From Bacillota bacterium (lineage in GTDB: Bacteria; Bacillota; Clostridia; Christensenellales; Aristaeellaceae): a stretch of DNA of 64,000 nt. Both the position numbers and the translations under genes were made by a program. The notes under the pieces are model-generated. The model was not told where the DNA came from and made no database searches. It saw only the letters and a program-made list of their open reading frames with translations. The stretch spans positions 19,588-83,587 of the forward strand of contig JASGUQ010000047.1 in the NCBI GenBank assembly GCA_030057655.1, written 5' to 3'. Position 1 is the stretch's first letter; the number at the start of each line of letters is the position of its first letter. This document shows positions 40,637-49,995 of the stretch, piece by piece.

Positions 40637-42280
40637 TTAAGGCGCCATGGCTTCGTTATAAGTTTTGGTATAGATTTCCAGATATCTGTCGGCACCGAAG
40701 CGACGCAACTCATCCTTGTAGGCATCCCAGCCGCTGTCCAAGTCGCGATCGCCAATGATGAACTGCACGGTGGCTTTGCGCACGAAGTCCTTCAGGTTGG
40801 TTTTGATTTCGTTGAATTCATCAGACACATCAATGTCTACAAACAGCGTAGCCGGCAGGCGTTCCTCCGCGATGTATTCCAGCAAGGGCTGCGTATCCAG
40901 GGCGATGCGCTGTTCGTAGTTTGCCGGGTCATACAGGTCTTCAACTGCAGGCAGCATGGACAGCCTGAGCGGGGCAAGGTCGGCTTGAGGGCCGTTGCCA
41001 AAACTATAAGCGTCGTTTAGCTTCTGGGCTTCGGGGTTCTTTTCGGTGGCGTCCAAACGCAGGTAGTTGGCAGGATTGCCGAAAATGTCCACGGTGCCTT
41101 CCGGCGCATAAACCCAGCCTACGCCCTCTTTACCCCATTGCTTACAAACCGTCACATACTCTGACAGTTGATAATCCAGCCAGCGGAAGGCAGCTTCCGG
41201 ATATTTGCAGGTGTCCGTGATGACGCCCATGAAGCCCTGCACTTCGCCCTCGTTGGCGTTTTGCGGCTGACGCTGGAAGCCGTCCGGTCCCTTGAGCGGC
41301 ATCATGATGGTGGCGTTCATGTATTCTTCGCGGTTGGTGTTCTGCACACCCATGCCCACGTGATCGCACACATATGCGCCCACAACTGGCGGATCCTGAC
41401 GGATTGTCTGCGCCATGATGTCTTCTTTTTGTGAGAAGGCAGCCTTGTCAATCAGGCCTTCGTCATACAGGCTCTTGATATAGCGCAAGCCTTCGCGATA
41501 GGCTTCCTGTTCCGGTGCGAATTTAACCTCGCCATCTTCCAGATACAGCCAGAAATCCGGCTTCACCGGCAGGTAGGACCAGCCCAGCAGCGCATATTCC
41601 ACCATTGTATTCCAGGTAGTAGCGCCAGTGAGGCCGATTTCATCCGCTTCGCCGTTGCCGTTGGGGTCGCCTTCCACAAAGGCTTTGAGCACTGCGCGGA
41701 ATTCTTCCGTTGTGGTGGGCATTTCCAGATTCAGTTTATCCAGCCAGTCCTGACGGATATACACCTTGGGATATGCCATGCAGTGGTAACACTCCGAAAA
41801 GCGCGGCACGCCATAAATAGCGCCATCCGGCGATGTCGAAGTAATGCGGAAGATGTCGTTGTACTCAAACACGCGCTTCAGTTCGGTGCTGTATTCCTCA
41901 ATAAAAGGCTCAATATTAACCAGAATACCTTCCTTTACACCAAACTGCATGATGTCGGATTTGTTGAAAATCGCCGACCAGTTCGTCAGGAAAATGTCAG
42001 GAAATTCACCGCTGGCCAGCAAAATGTTCCGTTTTTGCAGCGCGTCAGCAGACGGTGAAGGGATGATGGTAACATGGACATTGGTTTTTTCAGCAACTTC
42101 CTGCAACCACCCGTTGGTTGTCCAATCCGTATCAGTACCGCCCTCCATCCAGGCGGTCAGATAGATGGGTTCGCTGGTGATGGGGAACTCGCCTGCTTTG
42201 TTGGTAACCACCTCGCCTGAGGCGGCGGCTGCCGGCAACAGCAGCGCAGCAATGAGTACCAAGGTAAGAAACCGTTTCAT
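40637..42280 (-). CDS. CUT1 sugar-binding protein (LplA type)
   Basis: This is a 547-residue extracellular binding protein of the large LplA-like class. The signal peptide (MKRFLTLVLIAALLLPAAAASG) has no lipobox cysteine. The body shows ILLASGEFPDIFLTNWSA, DGAIYGVPRFSECYH and VYIRQDWLDKLNLEMPTTTEEF, the usual ligand-domain hinge pattern for oligosaccharide receptors. The ATG at 42280 follows AAGGAGG. It is the last gene of a permease-permease-receptor operon. The ligand is unknown; plant or host glycan oligomers are typical. Confidence 0.9.
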   Translation of the reverse strand: MKRFLTLVLIAALLLPAAAASGEVVTNKAGEFPITSEPIYLTAWMEGGTDTDWTTNGWLQEVAEKTNVHVTIIPSPSADALQKRNILLASGEFPDIFLTNWSAIFNKSDIMQFGVKEGILVNIEPFIEEYSTELKRVFEYNDIFRITSTSPDGAIYGVPRFSECYHCMAYPKVYIRQDWLDKLNLEMPTTTEEFRAVLKAFVEGDPNGNGEADEIGLTGATTWNTMVEYALLGWSYLPVKPDFWLYLEDGEVKFAPEQEAYREGLRYIKSLYDEGLIDKAAFSQKEDIMAQTIRQDPPVVGAYVCDHVGMGVQNTNREEYMNATIMMPLKGPDGFQRQPQNANEGEVQGFMGVITDTCKYPEAAFRWLDYQLSEYVTVCKQWGKEGVGWVYAPEGTVDIFGNPANYLRLDATEKNPEAQKLNDAYSFGNGPQADLAPLRLSMLPAVEDLYDPANYEQRIALDTQPLLEYIAEERLPATLFVDIDVSDEFNEIKTNLKDFVRKATVQFIIGDRDLDSGWDAYKDELRRFGADRYLEIYTKTYNEAMAP

Positions 42281-42320
42281 AGTAAACCTCCTTTTCTCAT
42301 GTGCCCTTGGGCACAAAGAT

Positions 42321-43223
42321 TCAACCTTTGATGGCACCAACCATGATGCCGGACACGAAGTACTTTTGCACAAAAGGATACAGGACAGCCACCGGCACCG
42401 TAGCCACCACGATGGTGGAGTATTGCAGCAGGTACCTCAGGCGCTGCTGTTCCAGTTGTTTGGTTACATCCATGGAAATACCGGCTGTATCGTCTTGGAT
42501 GAGGATATCCCTCAGCACCAGCTGGAGGGGATAAAGAGCATTGTCGTTCAGGTAAATCAATGCATTAAAATAACTGTTCCAATGCCCAACTGCGTACAAC
42601 AGCACATTAACGGCGATAATGGGCACGCTTAATGGAAGGGCTATCTTCCACAGGAAGCGGAAATCGTCACATCCGTCAATGTTGGCGCTTTCCAGCATCT
42701 CATCAGGGATGTTGCTTTGGAAGTATGTCCTTGTGATGATAACATTCCAAACCGTCATGGCGTTTGGCAGCAGCATGGCCCAGCGCGTGTTGAGAATTTT
42801 AAGGTCTTTTACCAGCAAATACAGGGGAATCATGCCGCCGCTGAACAACATGGTGAACGCAAACAAGAACATCACAGGGTTGCGGATCTTCAGATCACGG
42901 CGCGATAGCGGGTATGCGGCCAAAATGGTCAGCAGCACATTGATTACCGTACCGGCTCCGGCATAGATCAGCGTGTTTTTAAAGCCGGTGACCAGCATTT
43001 TGTGTTCCAGCACCATCGTATAGCCGCGTATATTAAACTCGACCGGCCATAAGAACACCCGCCCGGCCATTAGCGCATCGGGTGATGAGAAAGATGCTGC
43101 TACCACAAATATCAAGGGTACAAGAATCACCACGGAAAACAAAATGCTTAACGAATAGACCAGAACCATGTACAGATGATCTGTGGGCGTACGGTATACT
43201 TTTACACCTGAATGATTTGACAT
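42321..43223 (-). CDS. CUT1 sugar permease (LplC/MalG type)
   Basis: This is a 300-residue permease with six helices. The coupling EAA-type loop reads MLESANIDGCDDFRFLWKIALPLSVP. The C-terminus PFVQKYFVSGIMVGAIKG is typical of LplC-like subunits. The ATG at 43223 is nine bases after GGAGG; the GTG at 43232 is too close to that site. It pairs with the permease at 43238. No ATPase is encoded in this operon. Confidence 0.92.
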   Translation of the reverse strand: MSNHSGVKVYRTPTDHLYMVLVYSLSILFSVVILVPLIFVVAASFSSPDALMAGRVFLWPVEFNIRGYTMVLEHKMLVTGFKNTLIYAGAGTVINVLLTILAAYPLSRRDLKIRNPVMFLFAFTMLFSGGMIPLYLLVKDLKILNTRWAMLLPNAMTVWNVIITRTYFQSNIPDEMLESANIDGCDDFRFLWKIALPLSVPIIAVNVLLYAVGHWNSYFNALIYLNDNALYPLQLVLRDILIQDDTAGISMDVTKQLEQQRLRYLLQYSTIVVATVPVAVLYPFVQKYFVSGIMVGAIKG

Positions 43224-43237
43224 ATTCCTCACCCTCC

Positions 43238-44176
43238 TTAAAACAGGCTGGTGTTGCCAACACGTGCCGCAAATTGGTTGGCCAGCACAATCAGCACCAG
43301 ATTGACCACAGAATTGAGCAATCCTACCGCTGCTGCGTAGGAATACTGGAATTGCGTCAAGCCGCGTTTATACACAAATGTGGAAATAATTTCTGATACA
43401 TCCAGGTTGATGGGGTTTTGCATCAGATACACTTTTTCAAATCCAATGCTCATGATGCCGCCCATCGCCAGGATCAACTGGATGATGATCGTGGGCATAA
43501 TGGTGGGCAGATCAATGTGCCATACGCGGCGAAAACGCCCCGCACCATCGATCAGGGCAGCTTCCACATTGGATTGATCCACTCCCCCAAGCGCCGCAAT
43601 ATAGATGACCGCGCCGTACCCGGTGGACTGCCACACCGCCGACCACACATACATGTGGCGGAACAGTTTAGGCTCGCCCATAAAGTTGATTGGGATGCCT
43701 CCTAATCGCTCTATCACAGTGTTGACAAAACCTGCCCGGAGAGAAAAGAAGTTCATCATCATACCTACCAGCACGACTGTGGAGATAAAGTATGGCAGGT
43801 AGGTGACCATCTGAACTGTCTTGCGGTACCGAGGGCTTCTCACTTCGTTGATGGCCAGTGCCAGCACGATGGGCATGGGGAAGGTGGCCAGCAGGCTATA
43901 GCCGCTCAGGATCAGTGTGTTGCGCAGCAACAACGCGAAGTTGGGTGTGGTAAGGAAATTGCGGAAGTGCTTGAATCCCACCCACGGGCTGTCCCAAATG
44001 CCCTTGCGGATTTGAAAATCCTTAAAGGCGATGCTGGCTCCACCCATGGGCAGATATGCAAAAATGATGATGTACGCAACAGGTAACAACAGCATCAGGT
44101 ACAATTGCCAGTGCGTTTTGATATCATACCGATATGTATCCCTGCTGCGTTTACGCTTGGGTAATGACTGGTTCAT
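43238..44176 (-). CDS. CUT1 sugar permease (LplB/MalF type)
   Basis: This is a 312-residue permease with six helices. The stretches PVAYIIIFAYLPMGGASIAFKDF and WKHF-like WVGFKHFRNFL are typical of LplB. The EAA-type loop reads NVEAALIDGAGRFRRVWHIDLPTIMP. I prefer the ATG at 44176, nine bases after GGGGGG; the TTG at 44185 and ATG at 44182 are alternatives. It is the first gene of the operon, after a consensus promoter. Confidence 0.92.
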   Translation of the reverse strand: MNQSLPKRKRSRDTYRYDIKTHWQLYLMLLLPVAYIIIFAYLPMGGASIAFKDFQIRKGIWDSPWVGFKHFRNFLTTPNFALLLRNTLILSGYSLLATFPMPIVLALAINEVRSPRYRKTVQMVTYLPYFISTVVLVGMMMNFFSLRAGFVNTVIERLGGIPINFMGEPKLFRHMYVWSAVWQSTGYGAVIYIAALGGVDQSNVEAALIDGAGRFRRVWHIDLPTIMPTIIIQLILAMGGIMSIGFEKVYLMQNPINLDVSEIISTFVYKRGLTQFQYSYAAAVGLLNSVVNLVLIVLANQFAARVGNTSLF

Positions 44177-44226
44177 ACACATCAACCCCCCATTTCAAGT
44201 TGTGCCAGTATTTAGATAGATGTGTA

Positions 44227-44256
44227 ATTATTATCACATTCCTCCCTTTTTGTCAA
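44227..44256 (-). promoter_or_regulatory. Promoter of the first CUT1 operon
   Basis: On the minus strand, TTGACA (44251-44256) and AATAAT (44227-44232) are 18 bases apart. Confidence 0.7.
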
Positions 44257-44420
44257 CAATGATTGTGAAAATATGAAGCTTGCGTGCCTTATCAATCGTG
44301 TGCTCCTGATTCACGCTAATATTCAGGCAAAACAATACTTGTTGTGTTTCTACCGATCCTGCGAAGCTCCTTTGAAAGCGCACCGTGTATTGATGCAATA
44401 AGCGAGATATAACGCAATAT

Positions 44421-44468
44421 CCATGACAGATGTGCTGTGCAGATAAAAAACATGATAAAAAGGCGAGG
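44421..44468. repeat. 48-bp direct repeat, copy 2
   Basis: This is identical to 40481-40528 except for one base (G for A before GCGAGG). Here the downstream CGGGCGGG terminator hairpin lies about 170 bases away rather than adjoining. Confidence 0.85.
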
Positions 44469-44476
44469 AGGAACGG

Positions 44477-44657
44477 GAATTTCTGCCTGTTCGTTGATGC
44501 TCACGGTCGGCAGAAATTCGCGGAACGTTTGGGCTAAAGCCCAAACCTGCGGCACCGCACATGTCGCTGCCGCAGATTACCATCGGAGGGTTTTCCCTCC
44601 GATACCTCCCTAAATATAGTTTTTTGTCAGTCTGAACGGGCGGGTTATCCCGCCCGT
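44477..44657. other. Array of five hairpins in non-coding DNA, ending in a CUT1 terminator
   Basis: Five near-perfect stems follow each other: 44477-44487/44509-44519 (11 bp), 44527-44534/44539-44546 (8 bp), 44547-44554/44568-44575 (8 bp), 44582-44590/44595-44603 (9 bp) and 44636-44644/44649-44657 (9 bp, ACGGGCGGG-TTAT-CCCGCCCGT). The last probably terminates the operon to its right. The gap between the two operons (44177-44758) otherwise holds only the promoter and the 48-bp repeat. Confidence 0.65.
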
Positions 44658-44758
44658 CAGTTCATTTGGAAACCAGTGGATGAACGAATCAAACGACATG
44701 TCCTGTCTGGTTAGTTTTTCTTTGGGAGATTATGTCAAAAAGACCTCTTGCCCATTGC

Positions 44759-45658
44759 TTATCCTTTTACAGCACCGACCATGATGCCCTTGATGAAATA
44801 CCGCTGCATGAACGGATACACAAGGAAAATGGGCACTGCCGCAAACAACGTGGTGGTTACACGCACACCCTTTGGCGTTAATTGCTGGGTGACAGCGGCC
44901 TCCACATCCTTGATGTTGCCCTCTTTCAAGAGCGCTGCCAAGCGCTGGGCTTCGTTCAGGAATTTGTACAGTTGATATTGCAGCGTCATCAAAGGGGGAC
45001 TATTGGTGTTGTAAATGTGGTTGTCAAACCAACTGTTCCACTGTCCCACCGCTGAGAAAATTGCGATGGTTGCAATGATCGGGATGCTCAGCGGGATAAT
45101 AACCTGGAAGAACACCCGCAGGTAGGACGCACCGTCGATCATGGCTGCTTCCTCCAGCGCGGGAGGCAATTGCTCAACGAATGTTTTGACCAGAATCATA
45201 TTGTAGGCGGACACAGCGCCGGGCAGTATATACACCAGAAAATTGTTGGTTAACCCATACGAGCGGTAAATGAGGTAGGTCGGGATAAGGCCTCCTGACA
45301 CATACATGGTGATAATCACCGCGCGGTAGAAAAAACGGCGGCCGGGCATTTCTTGTTTGGAGAAAAGATAACCCAGGAAGGTGCAGCAAAATACCGTGAT
45401 TCCGGTGCCCAGCACTGTACGCAGCACACTGTTTAACAGTGCGCGGTCAATGCCTTGTAAGCGCAGCACCTGCTCCACATTGTAGAAACTGAACCCGCGA
45501 AACCAAAACGAAACGCCTTTTAAGGCTTCGCCGGGGTCGGAGAACGTAAAGATGACAAGATACCAGAACGGGTACAAGCAAAGCAGCGCAAAAAAGCCCA
45601 ACAGAAAATAGATAACCACATTTGCTGCAACTGTACCGGGTGTTTTTCTGTGAATCAT
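44759..45658 (-). CDS. CUT1 sugar permease (LplC/MalG type), second operon
   Basis: This is a 299-residue permease with six helices. LCLYPFWYLVIFTFSDP lies near the start. The EAA-type loop reads ALEEAAMIDGASYLRVFFQVIIPLSIP. The C-terminus MQRYFIKGIMVGAVKG is nearly that of the paralogue at 42321. GGAGG precedes the ATG. It is the last gene of the second transport operon. Confidence 0.92.
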   Translation of the reverse strand: MIHRKTPGTVAANVVIYFLLGFFALLCLYPFWYLVIFTFSDPGEALKGVSFWFRGFSFYNVEQVLRLQGIDRALLNSVLRTVLGTGITVFCCTFLGYLFSKQEMPGRRFFYRAVIITMYVSGGLIPTYLIYRSYGLTNNFLVYILPGAVSAYNMILVKTFVEQLPPALEEAAMIDGASYLRVFFQVIIPLSIPIIATIAIFSAVGQWNSWFDNHIYNTNSPPLMTLQYQLYKFLNEAQRLAALLKEGNIKDVEAAVTQQLTPKGVRVTTTLFAAVPIFLVYPFMQRYFIKGIMVGAVKG

Positions 45659-45670
45659 GATATCGCCTCC

Positions 45671-46594
45671 TTACACGATCGAGGTGCCGCGCACCTTTTT
45701 GGACAGGGTGTTGGCGATAAACAGCAATGCGATGGATACAAAGGATTTCATAATACCAATAGCCACGCCGTAGGAGTAGTCGCTATTCATCAAACCAATG
45801 CGGTAAACGTACAGGTCCAGTACCTCGATGTTGGCGGCGGTCACGTTGTTTTTGAACACAAAGTATTGGTCAAAGCCTACGTTAACGAAATTGCCAATGG
45901 ACAACAGCAGCAGCACGATAAAAGTAGGCATCAGGCTGGGTATGGTAATGTGCAGGATGGATTGGAATCGGGTAGCGCCGTCAATGCTGGCGGCTTCGTA
46001 CATTTCCTGGTCAATGCCTGCAATGGCGGCCAGATAGATGATGGATGACCAGCCCAAGTTTTTCCATTGCCCCAGCAGCGTTTGGAACCAGTACACTGCG
46101 TCCTTGTCCGCTAACACGTTGGTGGGTGATGAAATCAATCCCAGGTTCATCATGATGTCGTTGAACACCCCATCGGTGGAAAAAATCGTAAACATCAAGG
46201 AGTACACGATGACCCAGCTGACAAAGTTGGGCATGGTGGAGATGGTCTGCACCGCTTTTTTGTATTTTGCGTGCTTGACCTCGTTTAGCATGATGGCAAA
46301 GATCATCGGCAGCGGGGAGACAAGATATCCGATCAGCGCGAAGATGACGGTGTTCTTCATCACGCGGTACATGTCGTACTTGTCGGTCAGGAACATCTGG
46401 AAATACTTGAAACCCACAAATTTGCTTTCCAGCAACGAAATGCCGGGACGGTAGTTAAACAGAGAAAACGACCAGCCAAAAAGCGGCACATAACTAAACA
46501 ACAATACCAGCAGCAAGAAGGGCGCTGCCATCAGCAGTAACTGATATTGCTTTTTGCGCGGCTTAATCTGGATATTAGGGGTTACTGAACTCAT
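45671..46594 (-). CDS. CUT1 sugar permease (LplB/MalF type), second operon
   Basis: This is a 307-residue permease with six helices. LLVLLFSYVPLFGWSFSLFNY and KFVGFKYFQMFL are the LplB-type N-terminal stretches. The EAA-type loop reads MYEAASIDGATRFQSILHITIPSLMP. It lies between the binding protein and the partner permease, 12 bases from the latter. Confidence 0.92.
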   Translation of the reverse strand: MSSVTPNIQIKPRKKQYQLLLMAAPFLLLVLLFSYVPLFGWSFSLFNYRPGISLLESKFVGFKYFQMFLTDKYDMYRVMKNTVIFALIGYLVSPLPMIFAIMLNEVKHAKYKKAVQTISTMPNFVSWVIVYSLMFTIFSTDGVFNDIMMNLGLISSPTNVLADKDAVYWFQTLLGQWKNLGWSSIIYLAAIAGIDQEMYEAASIDGATRFQSILHITIPSLMPTFIVLLLLSIGNFVNVGFDQYFVFKNNVTAANIEVLDLYVYRIGLMNSDYSYGVAIGIMKSFVSIALLFIANTLSKKVRGTSIV

Positions 46595-46640
46595 AGAATC
46601 ACCTCATTTTCTGCACAACTTCAGTGCTTGTGCGAAAGTG

Positions 46641-46676
46641 CCCGCCCGCAAAGGCTGCGGGGCCATTGCGGGCGGG
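46641..46676 (-). terminator. Intercistronic hairpin after the second CUT1 binding protein
   Basis: CCCGCCCGCAA (46641-46651) pairs with TTGCGGGCGGG (46666-46676), 11 bp, without a T-run downstream on the minus strand. It likely protects the abundant receptor mRNA. Confidence 0.6.
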
Positions 46677-46691
46677 AAAATACAGTTGTTT

Positions 46692-48353
46692 TTATTCGAG
46701 GCTGTTGATTTTTGCCAAAGTGCCGTTCCAGTTTTCGTTCCACCAGGCCCAGGATTCCTCGGCACCGGCAGCCTTGAGCTCTTCCAGCAGGCTGGCTTGC
46801 GCAGCGTCAAAGGCATCCTGATCTGCGGCGCTGACCAATGTGGGGATGGCGCGGTTTACAATTTCTTCCATACGGGAGTCAATTCGGATGATGTTATCCG
46901 GGCGCACTGACAAGCCCAACTGCACGGCCTGCGTCTGGTTGCCGGCCTGGTTGATGGCCTTGCCTTCCTGAACCATATTGTAATGCACTTGCGCGGGGTA
47001 TTTTACGCCGTAGAAGTCGGCATAGTCTTTCTCCAGCGGGTTCAGGCCGGAATACTTCAGATCCGGGTCGTCCCACAGGGAGTAGAAGCTGCCGTCTTCA
47101 GCCGTGGAATAGGCAGATGCGCCGATGGTGTTGTTGAAACTGTTGATACCTGTATGCTGCCAAGCCTCGCCGCCGGTCTGGCGCAGGGCGACAGTCTCAG
47201 GGAACAGCGTGGGCACGCCGTCAACATAATCCCATTCCTCACCTTGGACGCCGGAATAGTGGATGCGGTTGAGTTCATCAGAGTCCAGCGCGTTCAGGAA
47301 TTTAACCGCTAACGGAACGTTCTTGCAGCTTTTGGTGATGAAGGTCAATTTGTCGCTCCAGCCCACCGTGTGGTTGGAACCGTACCAGCCGCTCATGCCA
47401 TCGCCGTACACAGCGATGATGCCTGCCAAGGTATTCGGATCCTCTTTGCGAGCTGCGTCATACAGACCGCCTGTATACCATGAGCAGTAACTGCCTACAT
47501 ACTGGCCGTTGGCGGCCTTTTCACCTACTTGGTCGCCGGTCATGGTGTAGCTGTCCGGATCAAGCAATCCTGCCTGGTTGAGTTTGTAGTAAAAGCGCAT
47601 ATTGCTCCAGAACGGGGAGGACAGATCCATGTAGTTCTGGATGACTTCGGTGTTCGTGGTGTTGATGGCATATGCCCAGCAGGTAGAGTTGGAGTAGCCC
47701 TCATTGGCCATGGCGCGGATGTTCCAGGCCCACTGCTGGGAGCCGTGCAGACCCATGCCGTACACCGGCGCGCCGTTGGCGGGCTTGGGCGCTATTTCTA
47801 CCATCTTTTTGAGCACTTCGATGTATTCATCATCGCTGTTGATGGCAGGGGCGCCGAGCTGCTTATACAAATCCCAGCGTACCAGATAGCCGTTCCAGCT
47901 GGTAACGCCGCCAGTCATCTCTTCTGGGCCAGTGCTGGGGGTGTGGAAATACAGCTTGCCATCACCGCCAGAGACGAACTCGCGCATGATAGCATTACGT
48001 TTTTCAAACTTGAGAATGTTGGGGCCGTACTCTTCCAGATAGTCATCCATTGCCACTGCTAACCTGCCGTCGATGATGGTGCTGGCGGTATTAACCATCA
48101 TCAGGTCAGGCATGTCGCCGCTGGCCAGGGTGAGTTTCAGCGTGTCGTTGTCATACTGGATAAACTCGATGTTTGCATCAATCATGTCTTCCAGATGTTT
48201 AATGAACTTTGTCGGATAAAAAGGCTTGTCGGTATTCATGTTCAGAAGAGAGCCATAGGTGAGCGTTTCACGCTCCTTCGTTTCGGCCACAACGCCGGTC
48301 AGCATGGCAACCAGCATCGCAACAACGGCCAATAGGGATAAGAATTTACGCAT
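46692..48353 (-). CDS. CUT1 sugar-binding protein (LplA type), second operon
   Basis: This is a 553-residue extracellular receptor. The signal peptide (MRKFLSLLAVVAMLVAMLTGVVAE) has an Ala-type cleavage site and no lipobox. LTLASGDMPDLMMVN, DGKLYFHTPSTG and YLVRWDLYKQLGAP are family-type stretches. The ATG at 48353 follows AAGGAGG; longer readings run into the promoter. It is first in the operon, which is the reverse order of the first CUT1 operon. The ligand is unknown. Confidence 0.9.
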   Translation of the reverse strand: MRKFLSLLAVVAMLVAMLTGVVAETKERETLTYGSLLNMNTDKPFYPTKFIKHLEDMIDANIEFIQYDNDTLKLTLASGDMPDLMMVNTASTIIDGRLAVAMDDYLEEYGPNILKFEKRNAIMREFVSGGDGKLYFHTPSTGPEEMTGGVTSWNGYLVRWDLYKQLGAPAINSDDEYIEVLKKMVEIAPKPANGAPVYGMGLHGSQQWAWNIRAMANEGYSNSTCWAYAINTTNTEVIQNYMDLSSPFWSNMRFYYKLNQAGLLDPDSYTMTGDQVGEKAANGQYVGSYCSWYTGGLYDAARKEDPNTLAGIIAVYGDGMSGWYGSNHTVGWSDKLTFITKSCKNVPLAVKFLNALDSDELNRIHYSGVQGEEWDYVDGVPTLFPETVALRQTGGEAWQHTGINSFNNTIGASAYSTAEDGSFYSLWDDPDLKYSGLNPLEKDYADFYGVKYPAQVHYNMVQEGKAINQAGNQTQAVQLGLSVRPDNIIRIDSRMEEIVNRAIPTLVSAADQDAFDAAQASLLEELKAAGAEESWAWWNENWNGTLAKINSLE

Positions 48354-48407
48354 AGAGAGCCTCCTTTTAGTATTTAATTGGAAAAATACCGCCCAGTATT
48401 GATACAT

Positions 48408-48436
48408 ATTTTGCTCCAATCTGTCCGTTTTGTCAA
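48408..48436 (-). promoter_or_regulatory. Promoter of the second CUT1 operon
   Basis: On the minus strand, TTGACA (48431-48436) and CAAAAT (48408-48413) are 17 bases apart. TTGTTGACAAAA is shared with the first CUT1 promoter. Confidence 0.65.
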
Positions 48437-48509
48437 CAAGCAGTTTTAAATTGATAGGACAAAGATACCATCTTTTCGTTTTTAAATTGTTTTTGTTAGA
48501 TAAATTAAG

Positions 48510-48543
48510 CCTGACACTGTTCATTGAATATCACAGTGCCAGG
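48510..48543 (-). terminator. Probable terminator of tldD-tldE
   Basis: CCTG-CACTGT pairs with ACAGTG-CAGG with one mismatch, around a 12-base loop. The following minus-strand sequence CTTAATTT is only weakly T-rich. Confidence 0.5.
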
Positions 48544-48605
48544 CAATATGTTTTTTCGCACGCAGCAAATGGTGCCTGCTGCTGAATGTGGCAGGGATTT
48601 TAGTT

Positions 48606-49994
48606 TTAATAGCTCTTGTTGCTGATCTCCACCTTCACGTCATCGCAGCACATGAGCTTGGGCACCGCAAGGGCCTCCGGGTTCCGCGCGTCATAGGTGG
48701 AGGAGGTGTTGTACACGGTCGTTTCAGAGGACAGCCAGCGCAGCTTTTCCCCAAACAGGTCGCCCAATTTCTCGGTGAAGCGCACGTTGTAGGGCACCAC
48801 AATGCTGCCGTCCTGCTTAAACATCAGCGCGCCAAAGCGGGAGGTGCCGGTGATCAGGCCCTCAGTCGCGTTGACAACGCCGGTGTAGTGAAGATAAGGC
48901 ACATAGAGGAGGTCGCCCTCTTTCGCAAGCGCGCTCAGCTCCTCCAGCTCGTTGACCTTTTGATCCCCAGGCAACAGGGAGTAGCTGAGGTGGGCCACGT
49001 CATGCCCTGTGGCTGTCTCCCCGTGCTCGTCCGCCGCGTCCTGCGTCCAGATAAAGCCGGTGAAAACGCCCTTGTCATACCAGGCTTTCTTTTTTCTCCT
49101 CCTGCCGTGGTTGTCCGCCGGGATGGCGAAGGTGTCCAGGCAGGCCGGATCCTCAATCAGGCTCACCTTTTCGGACAGCCGCTGTTTGCCGATGTCCTCC
49201 TTAAGGTTGATGCTGTTGTCCCGCTTCATCATGCCGCCGTCCACGCCCAGGTAGCACAGCAGGCTCAGGTATTCCGCCGTCGCCGCCGCGCCAAAGACCA
49301 CGCGGCAAGGCCCCAGGGGCAGTTGCTGCGCTTCACAGGTGAGGTATTTATCTCTCAGGAAGGAAAGCCGCTTGCGCATTGCTTTCGGGTCAAGGTCAGA
49401 AAGCCTGGCCGCGCTTTGCTCCGCGTTGATCTCCCACTTGTCTTGAAGGGAGGACAGTACCAGGGTGATCTGCGCGTCCGTCGCCTGCCAGACCACCGTG
49501 TGCTCCGTGGCGGTGGACAGGTTGATGCTCAGGGTGCTGCCCACTGAAAAATTGCCGGACAACTTGATGTCCTCATTCTCAAGCCCTTCCGCGGCGGTGT
49601 TGATGTAGGCCAGGATGTCCTCATTGGAGATATGCGCCAGGCCCTCGTCATACCCCGCCCTGTCTTCGCTGCTTTCATCAATCACCGGGAAGGTGGGGGA
49701 GTAGTTCAGCGGGCTTGCGTATTGGAGCATCTCGCTGGCCTTGTCCACCGCCTCAAGCAGGGTTTCTTTATCCGCAAGGTCGCACATCACCTGCACGCCC
49801 GCCGTCTTCTTGTCCGCGTAGGCCGTTACCGATACGCGGGTCAAGGCTTCGCTGGTGTTCAAGGAGACGCCGGAATTGGCCAGGCGCACCAGGTGGCTGT
49901 CCTCCCGGTGCAGGCTCAGGGTGGCCCTGACGTTCTTTGAAATGGCATAGGCCCTCAAAGCCTTTAATTGTTCAACAGCTTGCTTGATCTGCAT
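48606..49994 (-). CDS. tldE: TldE/PmbA-family protein
   Basis: This 462-residue protein is the non-catalytic partner of TldD in a heterodimeric peptidase that trims modified peptides and unfolded proteins. It has the three-part PmbA/TldD fold: an N-terminal ASLHRED-type strand region, a middle domain, and the C-terminal barrel with LITGTSRFGALMF. It has no HExxxH, as expected for TldE. I use the ATG at 49994, nine bases after AGGTGG and one base past the tldD stop; the GTG at 50003 is possible. No RiPP precursor or modifying enzyme was found nearby. Confidence 0.88.
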   Translation of the reverse strand: MQIKQAVEQLKALRAYAISKNVRATLSLHREDSHLVRLANSGVSLNTSEALTRVSVTAYADKKTAGVQVMCDLADKETLLEAVDKASEMLQYASPLNYSPTFPVIDESSEDRAGYDEGLAHISNEDILAYINTAAEGLENEDIKLSGNFSVGSTLSINLSTATEHTVVWQATDAQITLVLSSLQDKWEINAEQSAARLSDLDPKAMRKRLSFLRDKYLTCEAQQLPLGPCRVVFGAAATAEYLSLLCYLGVDGGMMKRDNSINLKEDIGKQRLSEKVSLIEDPACLDTFAIPADNHGRRRKKKAWYDKGVFTGFIWTQDAADEHGETATGHDVAHLSYSLLPGDQKVNELEELSALAKEGDLLYVPYLHYTGVVNATEGLITGTSRFGALMFKQDGSIVVPYNVRFTEKLGDLFGEKLRWLSSETTVYNTSSTYDARNPEALAVPKLMCCDDVKVEISNKSY

Positions 49995-49995
49995 C

